From positions 29,320,501 through 29,384,500 of the forward strand of contig JBANSL010000001.1 in the NCBI GenBank assembly GCA_037127255.1: 64,000 nucleotides of DNA. The letters are read 5' to 3'. Below, piece by piece: positions 55,458 through 64,000 of this stretch (the stretch's first letter is position 1; every line of letters begins with the position of its first letter). This stretch comes from Persicaria tinctoria. Its lineage: Eukaryota > Streptophyta > Magnoliopsida > Caryophyllales > Polygonaceae. The notes beneath the pieces are model-generated. The model was given only the letters and a program-made list of their open reading frames with translations. It had not been told where the DNA came from and searched no databases. A program made the translations under genes and the position numbers.

Positions 55458-55603
55458 ACACAATATAAGAAACATTAAGTTAATGTTATGGTTGTTATAT
55501 GTGCTAAGTAGTTAGAGCTTAATTGACTCGAGTTTTGCTCAATAAAAGGTTGTCTCAAGCATTATTTACACAATATAAGAAACATTAAGTTAATGTTATG
55601 GTT
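55458..55603. repeat. 36-bp direct repeat flanking 74 bp
   Basis: Identical 36-bp copies (starting ACACAATATAAGAAACATTA) lie at 55,458-55,493 and 55,568-55,603. Confidence 0.9.
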
Positions 55604-57136
55604 CAATTGAGTCGGAGAACTCTTCCATGGTCGTTCATCCAACTCGGTAAGGTTGAAATTGTGTTCAATTAATCAAAATTCCCCCCCAATTCATAAGTTT
55701 TAGTGACCAGTTACAATTTAGCGCCTCAATTTAGTACAAAATTGAGTGTTAGGGTTTTTCTTGGTGTTCTAGTTGCCCCTAATTCGTACACAACTCCTTA
55801 GTTTAAGAAGCACAGTAGAAAATTGGATAATCCCCATTAATGATACCGTGATTCATAGTTATTGTGATTGATTTCCTCTTAATATTTCTTTGGAAAAGTC
55901 GAATCTTGTTTGCATCCTCTTCTTGGAAATTGAAACTCACATAGATACAAATCTGTGAAGACTGAAGAGTAGTGAATATATCAAGTTTCTGACTTATGTA
56001 AACTTGTGTAGTATATACATCATTTTGCTAATGAATGATGTCCTCTTCTGTGTTTGCTTTTTAGGGAATCCGATGATGTGTTTTGAATACTTGAGCTGTC
56101 ATAAATCGACTCTTCTACCATTGCTCTTTCTTTTGATAGTAAACCTATATCGTAATACTTAACTCATGGACCTTATTCTTTTACTGATTACATGATATTA
56201 TATAGGTCTAATACTCCACCTAGCTCTACCAATAAATAAATTCAGTACATATATCCTCACATTTAAGTAATTGATGTTTAAATTCAGTAGATATATCCTC
56301 ATTTTCCACCACTATCAACAATGGTACATGGAATTTCAACGAAGCATTGATTACGATATAACCTTCTAACTCCCTGTACATGGAATTGCTGGTTTTGTGT
56401 TTGTTTCAGATAGGGAGGGGCTTCAAAAAAGTGCTTGCATTTGGGGATTTGAAGGGGGACAGATCGAGATCCCGTGGAGGCAACTACATCAGATGCACTA
56501 CTAGGAAGTGTGCATGTAACTGATCTGGTGCAGCTGCAAGTTTGGGTTGAGAACTGATAGATAATATGCAAGAAAATACAACAACTAACGCATGTGGAAC
56601 AAATGTAAAGTGTATGACAACATTGGGAGCTTCTAAAATGGATACATGTATGAATAAAGAAGGTATTGAAACCGTTATGATAGCTTTGGTTGTTCTGTCT
56701 GAAACGTCACTAAATATAGCAGAAAAATGAGATGAAAAAGAAGGTTAATGCGTGTGCGCGAGAGGAGGCGACAACAGATGAAGAGGTTGAGCCCGTAATT
56801 AGTCACAATCGGCATCGCTATAAATCCCAGGCAACATGACAACATTCGAAGGGTGTTTATACGCCTAAAGTTGAACAATTGTTGGAGGGGTGTTGTATCG
56901 AGACTGATGTGCATCTGTCGAATGGTATGAATTCCAGCCTATTATATTAGCTCAACTGCTACTACCTAGTACAATAGTTTCATTACTTCATCTATAAAGT
57001 GGATTTGGTGATTGACATATTTGTTTAGGTTTGTTATGAAATTTTAGTTCAACAGCTACTACCTAGCTCAATGGTAAAAGTGCACACTTTTACATCAATT
57101 TATTGTCTCTAATCTTGCACTTAATAAGCTTTAAAA
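55604..57136. other. Intergenic DNA without a clear gene
   Basis: Two protein-like bits are seen on the plus strand: after a splice-like TTTGTTTCAG at 56,410 (IGRGFKKVLAFGDLKGDRSR) and near 56,745 (VREEATTDEEVEPVISHN). Neither is recognised nor long enough to call. A tRNA-A-box-like CCTAGCTCAATGGTAAAAG is at 57,062-57,080. Confidence 0.3.
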
Positions 57137-57203
57137 GCCTATTAGCCCAATGATAGAGTCATGTGCTTACGCGCAGAGATGTGAGTTCGACTCCTACATA
57201 GGC
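57137..57203 (+). repeat. tRNA-like terminal sequence, left
   Basis: 67 nt that start GCCTATTAGCCC and end TACATAGGC, so the ends pair as an acceptor stem. A GAGTTCGACTCC B-box-like block is in the T-arm position and AGCCCAATGATAGAG in the D-arm position. It is inverted relative to 58,220-58,286. The stems are imperfect, so it is probably not a functional tRNA gene. Confidence 0.65.
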
Positions 57204-57224
57204 TAAATTGCTTAATTTTAATAG

Positions 57225-57430
57225 TGTATTATTCTTTTTATAAAAGTGCAATTCCTAATATTAATTATGCACTTTATAATCTTATTCTTGCAGTTTATCA
57301 TTTTATTGATGCACTTTATAATCTTAATTGTGCACTTCATGATTTTATTTTTGCACTTTATCATTTTATTTATGCATTTTATAATCTTAGTTGTGCATTT
57401 CATAATCTTATTCATGGACTTCATAATTTT
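57225..57430. repeat. 21-bp minisatellite, left block
   Basis: Degenerate tandem units of about 21 bp (GCACTTTATAATCTTAATTGT, GCACTTCATGATTTTATTTTT and so on). The unit is a multiple of three, so several frames stay open on both strands. Confidence 0.85.
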
Positions 57431-57890
57431 GATAACTTGACTTATTTTATAAAAAAAGTTCAAAATAGTAAGATATATTCATGTAATTCTATAATACAAA
57501 TGTTCAACTTAAAGTGCTTAAAAATAAGATTTCAGTGCTCATGAAAATCAGATTTCAATGCTGAAAAAATTAGATTGTAGTACAGAAACTTAAATGCTTA
57601 AAATTCAAATTACAATGATGAAACATAGTTGTTTAAAAATCAGATTTCGGTGCTGAAAAAGGAGAAATTATAGTACTGAAAATCCAAATTATCTTGATGA
57701 AGGATCGGTTCTTAAAAATTAGATTCCATTCCTCATAAAAATCAAATCATAGTGCTGAAAAAAAAAAGATTACATTGTTGAGAAATAGATGTTTAAAATT
57801 CAGATTGCAATGCTAAAATTTAAGTGCCGTAGAAATCATATTTCAATGGAAACAAAATAAAAGAGCAAAATTAAAACATCGATTTCAAAA
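57431..57890. repeat. Second degenerate repeat between minisatellite blocks
   Basis: AAAATCAGATTTCAATGCTGAAAA-type motifs recur irregularly (57,545; 57,640; 57,720; 57,800), without coding capacity. Confidence 0.6.
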
Positions 57891-57894
57891 AGCC

Positions 57895-58190
57895 TATTTT
57901 GTGCATTATTTGTGCACTTTATCATTTTATTCTTACACATTATAATCTTAATTGTGCACTTCATAATCTTATTCATGCACATCATATTATTATTCTTACA
58001 CTTTATCATTTTATTCTTTCACTTTATCATTTTATTTATGCACTTTATAATCTTAATTGTGCACGTCATAATCTTACTCATGCACCTCATATTATAATTC
58101 ATACACCTCATCATTTTATTCTTGCACTTTATCATCTTATTTATGCACTTTATCATCTTATTCTTGCACTTCATAATCTTATTAATGAGC
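57895..58190. repeat. 21-bp minisatellite, right block
   Basis: The same 21-bp unit, and the same orientation, as 57,225-57,430, with about 14 copies. It generates a 106-codon plus frame of repeating ALYHFIY/ALYNLNC-type heptads that is not a real gene. Confidence 0.85.
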
Positions 58191-58219
58191 AGAAACAAAA
58201 AGAAGACAATCATAAATAA

Positions 58220-58286
58220 CCTATATGGGATTTGAACCCGCATCTTTGTGCACGGCACATTGCTCTACCCTTTTGAGCTAATAGGC
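58220..58286 (-). repeat. tRNA-like terminal sequence, right
   Basis: 67 nt on the minus strand: GCCTATTAGCTCAAAAGGG (A-box-like), GTAGAGC, then GGGTTCAAATCCC (B-box-like) and CATATAGG at the 3' end. It is the inverted partner of 57,137-57,203. A- and B-box spacing fits a tRNA-derived sequence, but the T-stem pairs over only three bases. Confidence 0.65.
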
Positions 58287-58430
58287 TTATATCCGGTCAT
58301 TTGAAGCACATCTTCTAGAAAATGAGCCCTGACAGGATAACTAAAACCCTGAATTTAAAGAGCAAGGATACAAAATCACCTTAAACAAGCAACACTATAA
58401 TGCTCATGCGAAACAACTAAATAAACTTAT
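58287..58430. other. Short unassigned stretch
   Basis: Nothing recognisable. Confidence 0.4.
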
Positions 58431-58439
58431 CAGAAATTA

Positions 58440-59784
58440 GATCAATCTTAACCCGGTCAAAGAAAGTTTCGCTCTCTCTTTTTGGGCTGCCTCGGTTCTT
58501 CCGTCACCGTCTCTGGGTTGGGTTCTTGATTGCTTGATTCGATCTGGGGTTGATTGCCCATGGCAATCTTCTCCCAGATTGGATCATTCTCCTCTTTCTG
58601 TTACTCAGAATGTAACATTCAGATCCAACCATACTTCAATCCACAACTTTATCACCGATATCGTGTACAAATTTTTACCTTTCACAACAAAACAACTTCC
58701 CAACAACAGCTTGGTTACTCAAAAATCCTCTAACAAAATTAGGTGGAGTGTGGGCTGTTCTGAGCACGCTAGTTTAATGGCTGTTTATGTTCCCAAACTC
58801 ACCCCAACATTAATCAACACCAAGGATTAAGTGCTGTTATCAAGACCCATTTCAGTTTTGCATCTCTGGGCACCCAACCTTCAAACTTTAAACCATTTAC
58901 TGCTACAACAGATTTCTAAAAAGACTACTATTAACTCTAAACTTTTCACTAATGATGGCCCTAATCCTAGTTCATGCAGGTATTATTACAAATCAGCAAA
59001 AAGGACTGGCCAATTGCTAACGGTGGATCTGAGGAAATCTCATCAAGTGGATATATTCATCTTGGAAAATGGAATTAACAGAGATACCGAAGCAAAAGGC
59101 AACTGTTTCATCCCCTACAACAAGAAATCGATGAGAAGGGGAATGTATCTAGCCGGTTTAATTCTAGTTTCCAGGAATTCCTACTGGCTAAATCTACACA
59201 AAGGTATGATGACCCCTACCCGCCCTTTCAAAAATTTCAATCTGTTAGTGGGGTTTTCCAGCAATAAGAGCCAGTCGAATTTCCCTTGGTTCCAATATTG
59301 TTCTAGATTTGAGTTTATAAATACTGGGTATAATTCTCAATCATCTTCACACCTTACTCAGTTCTTCCTCCTCTGTCTTCCCTTGCTTAACCTGTTTCTC
59401 ATCATGGATTCTCAGCAGTCTTATGTTGATGCGCTAATCAACAATGTTAGCAATGGTATCCCCCTGGAAACCATGCATATTCCTTCCCAAATCATCGATG
59501 TGGCCACCTCTGAAAACATCACTGAACCTACCCTCTCTCTTGCACTTGATACACATGGCCATGTTTCTCATGTAACTGAAAAACTCCCCATCCATGCCAC
59601 CCCTCTGAACTCGGCGCCTCCCATGGATACCAATCATCTGTTTGCCAATCAGATCAAAGATCCTTACACTGTCCCCGGTGTAAAGGATTTACACAACAAG
59701 CTCTCTGAATTCAGCTTGGTTGGTCCATTTGTTCAAAATCCGGTGGACCTCAAACAAGTCTTAGGCAAGATGAAGATCGAATGG
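58440..59784 (+). pseudogene. LINE-like 5' end with ORF1 start, cut by element P
   Basis: A pyrimidine-rich leader (CGCTCTCTCTTTTTGGGCTG) begins the unit. A continuous frame from 58,831 ends at 59,787. Its last part, from the ATG at 59,404, looks like the start of a plant L1 ORF1: MDSQQSYVDALINN, then a Thr/Pro-rich spacer, and DLHNKLSEFSLVGPFVQNP followed by VDLKQVLGKMKIEW. The last resembles the beginning of a DUF4283 domain ('LVGkF ... W'). The element breaks off exactly where LTR P starts (59,785). The remainder is not found after P because CACTA Q intervenes. The region before 59,404 has unbiased composition and is probably leader. Confidence 0.5.
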
Positions 59785-61155
59785 TGATGTGACCCTATTT
59801 TGCCATGTTTTACATCTACTTTTACATCGATTTCTGTGTACATTTCATACATTTGGGCTAGAATAATACATAATTTATGTAGTTTATGTTTATTTGAAAT
59901 ATATGGAGGTCTACACAAGTTTTTGTTATATTTCGCAGAAATCGGACGCATTTTGGAGCTTAAAGGAAAGTCATGGAGAAGCTAAGAATGGTGCAGTTGG
60001 AGAAAAGGCCATTTTTCGCCATTCATCATTCTGAATCAAGCTTTGATGTCTTCATGAGACTTGTATCCCTCGAAAAGAGCTTTCCAAAGCATTGCCATAT
60101 GTGTCAATCCAATAAACGAGGACTCGGGAAAGAGCTTTCCAAAGCTTTCCATTTTTCGCCATGCATTTTAAGAACGGAGCAGAATGCTGAAAGCAACAGA
60201 GTTACTCGAAATCGACCAAACTGGTCGAAATCGACCAAATTCTACTCGACTTTTGCTCCAGAGGACGAGATCGAGCAGGAGCCACTCAAGGAGCCACACT
60301 TAGTCGATGTCGACCAAATTTGGTCGATGTCGAGGAAACTCGACGATCCGAGATCGAGTACAATCCGAGGAGTGAAGACCTTACTCGACGTCGAGGAAAC
60401 TACTCGATGTCGAGGAAAATTCCAGAAAGTCCGAATCGAGGAATCCGATTCTTGTTAAGTTTCTATCCAAAAGTCCAATGGAGATATTTTCGAGATCAAA
60501 TTTCATCAAGATCTATCAAGTGCTATCAAGTTGAAGAAGATATTTACCTACATTAGATATATTTTCTTTAGAGATTTATTTATTTATTTCCATGTTTTAT
60601 CTTTATGTTACTACATCCGTTCAAAAATATAAGTCATTTTAGACATTTGCACATAAATTAAGGAAATCATAAACTTATTCCATTTATACCCCTCATAAAT
60701 TATTCACAACCTTTATTAACCAATAAAAATTGATCAAAAAGTCAAAAAGTAACATTTCTCCTATACCAACGGCTAGAAAACCTAAAAGGACTTATATTTT
60801 CAAACAAAAATTTAAGTATAAAAGGACTTATATTTTTGAACGGATGGAGTATTAGATAGATAAAATTAGATATAGATATAGTTTTCTTTCCTAGATTAGC
60901 TTGGAATGAAGTCTATAAATAAAGCCTTAGGGGATGATTTCCATTCATTCCATTTCAGTTACAATTAGTTACATAGAGAAAGTAGAGGAGAGAGCTTGTG
61001 GCGTGAGCAAGGTGGAAAGACGAGAGCGGATTTGACTTGTTCAGTTGTAAGCTTTCTTTTTAGTTTAATTAATGGAAATTTATTTCCATTTATTATTAAT
61101 GTCTTTATTCACGATGAATAGCGAGTAGTCACCCAACTTCTAGGGTCGGGGTGAG
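59785..61155 (+). repeat. Left LTR of element P (truncated)
   Basis: It includes a TCGA array at 60,200-60,440 (GGTCGAAATCGACC, CTCGACGTCGAGG variants), a TATA-like CTATAAATAAAGCC near 60,912, and Stowaway R. It ends at the deletion junction. Confidence 0.8.
60611..60849. mobile_element. Stowaway MITE R
   Basis: The ends are CTACATCCGTTC and GAACGGATGGAG with TA on both sides. The sister LTR keeps the empty site (TTATGTTATTAGATAG near 62,976), so it inserted after the LTRs formed. Confidence 0.95.
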
Positions 61156-62169
61156 CTCGACGATGAAAAATTGGATTCATTAGAGATATAGCATGAAATT
61201 GCTTAGTAAAGAGAAGTCACAATGAAGTGATATTTTTATTAAAAACCATGAAAGGAGGTAAAATTTGATATTGCTTTTGGCATGTTGCATGATAAAAGGA
61301 TAGATGACTTTATATTTCCATATAATGCTCATATGTTTATATTCCTAGCCATACCTATGCTTATGCATGACACAAAAGCCATATTATGCCTTATTTTCAT
61401 ATATTGATCCACATGATCTAAATATTTCCCATTTTCTACCTTATTTACTATCCGGGGATTATGTAGAGAATGATGTTACATTATGGAGATGTTATATGGT
61501 GTTTGTGTTGTTGTTACCATTATTGGAGTTTGGTAGGAAAATGTTTGAAATATATGGAAAATTTAATGAGAGAAAAAAAATCCGATCACCTCAGGAGATA
61601 AAGGTAGATCGACCATGCTCACTGAGATAATAGTTCGGGGAGATGGGACACACAGGTGAGGAGTCCAAAGCACTAAGTATCCGGGGCCATTCATGACACA
61701 CATTTTTGCCACTCGCGTGAAGGCAGTGCTGAGGTTAGAGAGGTAAAAGCATAATATTAAAAAAAGCATTGAGCGAATGAGAGAAAGGTGAGAAATCAAA
61801 GGAAGAAGGAATGTGGTATGAAAGTTTGGAAAGTACTCCATTTCCCCGGATCATTAGCACCACATGGCCAAAAATTGCCCACCTTTAGCCTTTTACCAAT
61901 CTACTCCTTATTGAGCTTAAATTAAAGTCCTCTTGATTATTAATGCTTTGTCACTTATGAATTGTTTTTGGATAGCCCTCCTTTTGTGATTAGATGTTGC
62001 TTTTTAATGCACATGTATGAATTTGTGGCACAAGTACCTTTTCGAGGATGGTAATTGATTGCAGGGTTATATGATGATGAATCTAATATGATGAGAGTTT
62101 TGATTTTCTTCCACTGAATGACAAATAAAAGTATTGCTTGAGGACAAACAAGCTTAAGTATGTGGTGTT
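61156..62169 (+). other. Internal 3' region of element P
   Basis: Closely similar to 27,001-27,990 of element H, non-coding, and ends at the PPT-like tract before the right LTR. Confidence 0.75.
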
Positions 62170-63247
62170 TGATGTGAGCCTATTTTGCCATGTTTTACAT
62201 CTACTTTTATATCGATTTCTGTATACATTTCATACATTTGGGCTAGAATAATACATAATTTGTGTAGTTTATGTTTATTTGCAATATATGGAGGTCTACA
62301 CAAGTTTTTGTTATATTTCGCAGAAATCGGACGCATTTTGGAGCTTAAAGGAAAGTCATGGAGAAGCTAAGAATGGTACCACTGGAGAAAATGCCATTTT
62401 TCTCCATTCATTATTCTAAATATAGCTTTGATGTCTTCATGGGAGTTGTAGCCCTCAAAAAGAGCTTTCCAACGCATGGTCATATGCGTCAATCCGACAA
62501 ACGAGGATCCGGGAAAGTGCGTTTTAAGAACGGAGCAGAATGCTAAAAGCAACAGAGTTGCTTGAAATCGACCAAACTGGTCGAAATCGACCAAATTCTA
62601 CTCGACTTTTGCTCAGAGGACGAGATCGAGCAGGAGCCACTCAAGGAGCCACACTTAGTCGACGTCGACCAAATTAGGTTGATGTCGAGGAAACTCGACG
62701 AGCCCAGACGATAGTCGAGATCGAGTACAATCCGAGGAGTGAAGACGTACCTTACTCGACGTCGAGGAAACTACTCGATGTCAAGGAAAATTCCAGAAAG
62801 TCCGAATCGAGGAATCTGAGTCTTGTTAAGTTTCTATCCAAAAGTCCAATGGAGATATTTTCGAGATCAAATTCCATCAAGATCTATCAAGTGCTATCAA
62901 GTTGAAGAAGATATTTACCTACATTAAGTATATTTCCTTTAGAGATTTATTTATTTATTTCCATGTTTTATCTTTATGTTATTAGATAGATAAAATTAGA
63001 TATAGATATAGTTTTCTTTCCTAGATTAGCTTGGAATGAAGGCTATAAATAAAGCCTCAGGGGCTGATTTTCATTCATTCAATTTCAGTTACAATTAGTT
63101 ACATAGAGAAAGTAGAGGAGAGAGCTTGTGGCGAGAGCAAGGTGGAAAGGCGAGAGCGGATTTGGCTTGTTCGGTTGTAAGCTTTCTTTTTAGTTTGATT
63201 AATGCAAATTTATTTCCATTTATTATTAATGTCTTTATTCATGATGA
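62170..63247 (+). repeat. Right LTR of element P (interrupted)
   Basis: It pairs with 59,785 onward. The TCGA array is at 62,570-62,830. It is cut by CACTA Q; the rest lies beyond the window. Confidence 0.8.
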
Positions 63248-64000
63248 CACTACTAGAATTTTGTTCACAGACATCGGGTATAAACCGATGTTAATAAAAA
63301 AAAAATTCAACGTGTTAGTGGGTGGTGTTAAAAATCCAAAACTTACCACATCGGTTTATAACCGATGTCTATAATGATTTATAACATCGTTTCTATTTGT
63401 AATATCGACTTAAATGCATGAATATAATTTCATTTTAATTGATTCACCTAATGTTAAAACATTATTATTTTGCATTTTTTGCTGTCTAAAGATATATAGA
63501 GCAATAAAAAGATTCACATTAACATCGATATTGTTTCTAAAAACAATGTTGTAATATCTTATTTACATCAGGTATAGGGAATTGTTTTCCGAAATATTCA
63601 TAAATAAATAAATAATTACGTAAATATTCAACGTTTCAAAATAATTACAGAAATATTCATTTTTTGCAGGTGGGACAGAAAAACGCGGATCCAGGCCGCG
63701 TTTTATGTATACAGCATGAGAGAGAATTGGCGCCCGGGAGGAAGTTTGAAATTTACGAAAGAAACGCGGTCCCAGACCGCGTTTCTCCTTTAAAATAAAA
63801 GAAAATTAAAGAAAATAATACAATAATCTAGCTGGCACTAGAAATGTGGTATGGGACCGCGTTTCTTGTGTTGGATGGGGACCCACTCGTCAGCTGTTGC
63901 TTACGGGGCTGGGGACAAATAGAGAAACGCGGTCCCAGACCGCGTTTCTCTTTTCAGTAAAAAAAAAAACTGGTCAAAGGGGCATTGATTGTGGTGGTTG
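63248..64000 (+). mobile_element. CACTA element Q, left end
   Basis: It starts CACTACTAGAATTTTGTTCA, sharing its first 12 bases with CACTA C. Subterminal copies of ACATCGGTTTATAACCGATG and GACATCGGGTATAAACCGAT in both directions follow (63,275-63,370), then the palindrome cluster. The right end and TSD lie beyond the window. Confidence 0.75.
63680..63948. repeat. Four copies of a 25-bp GC-rich palindrome
   Basis: Copies lie at 63,680-63,704, 63,761-63,785, 63,841-63,865 and 63,924-63,948. The consensus has arms GAAACGCGGT and ACCGCGTTTC around a 5-base loop (CCCAG). Copies 2 and 4 are perfect; the others vary in one arm or the loop. They stand out in AT-rich DNA. Confidence 0.92.

Larger units (their letters stand above)
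59785..63247 (+). mobile_element. Element P: Athila-related remnant with internal deletion
   Basis: The left LTR starts TGATGTGACCCTATTTTGCC (59,785) and the right LTR TGATGTGAGCCTATTTTGCC (62,170). They are diverged relatives of the LTRs of H (shared CCATGTTTTACA, TTTCATWCATTTGGGCTA and the TCGA arrays). The left LTR runs into internal 3' sequence at CTCGACGATG (61,156-61,165), so PBS, Gag and protease are gone. A PPT-like AAGTATGTGGTGTT precedes the right LTR. The right LTR is cut by CACTA Q at 63,248. No TSD can be tested. Confidence 0.8.

Noticed and set aside
57899..58219. 106-codon repetitive frame and several shorter ones
   Set aside because: Products of the 21-bp minisatellite, open in several frames; no start context or non-repeat domain.
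58220..58286. Functional tRNA gene
   Set aside because: A- and B-box-like blocks are present, but T- and anticodon-stem pairing is poor and the length is only 67 nt; treated as tRNA-derived.
63680..63948. CRISPR-like spacing of palindromic repeats
   Set aside because: Only four copies, diverged, in plant transposon DNA, with no cas genes; spacing is irregular and flanks are not unique spacers in the CRISPR sense.

Overview
This is plant nuclear DNA, most probably from a dicot. The evidence is a VIRILIZER-type gene start with spliceosomal introns, plus Ale-, Tork-, Athila- and Tekay-like retrotransposons, CACTA, hAT, MULE and Stowaway DNA transposons, a Helitron, L1-type LINE pieces and a tRNA-like SINE. 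No bacterial gene, operon, rRNA or CRISPR is present. Nearly all long open frames are retroelement relics or chance frames.

The left three quarters (about 1-48,472) is a nest of insertions that can be peeled layer by layer using target-site duplications (TSDs). At the bottom is a short minus-strand coding segment (start codon 48,519, stop 996) with a TATA box upstream at 48,633-48,640. Two LTR elements hit it 32 bp apart. Element A (1,147-19,025, TSD GGTTG) is a short non-autonomous LTR element. Its 5' LTR holds an Ale-like Copia B (3,556-18,356). The RT of B holds a 10.6-kb CACTA C (4,910-15,471, TSD GTG), which carries two solo LTRs and a Stowaway MITE. Element G (19,063-48,472, TSD GGGAG) is a Tork-like Copia. 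It holds an Athila-like element H (20,835-30,014, TSD AGCAT), a hAT MITE (33,943-35,009, TSD ATTAAGGT) and a 12.6-kb CACTA J (35,337-47,910). J in turn carries a solo LTR, a 91-bp satellite, a LINE-like ORF1 relic, a Stowaway and a Helitron.

From 48,473 rightward the DNA is less crowded: a 104-bp SINE with a perfect 16-bp TSD; exons 1 and 2 of a VIRILIZER (m6A writer subunit) gene on the minus strand at 52,657-52,223; a MULE-like element with a hAT remnant inside; a 1.15-kb unit bounded by inverted tRNA-like ends and filled with a 21-bp minisatellite; a LINE-like ORF1 start; a second Athila-like element P (59,785-63,247); and the left end of another CACTA (from 63,248) with four copies of a 25-bp palindrome.

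The most unusual features are: the dense TCGA-rich hairpin array carried in both LTRs and the coding region of the Athila-like family; a Copia element with a second, unrelated LTR (own PBS and PPT) inside it; the tRNA-like inverted ends; and the VIRILIZER start whose third exon cannot be found in the 52 kb downstream of it. Apart from the VIR exons and the short broken exon, no host gene was identified. Boundaries with TSDs are read directly from the sequence; lineage names rest on recognised protein motifs and are inferences.
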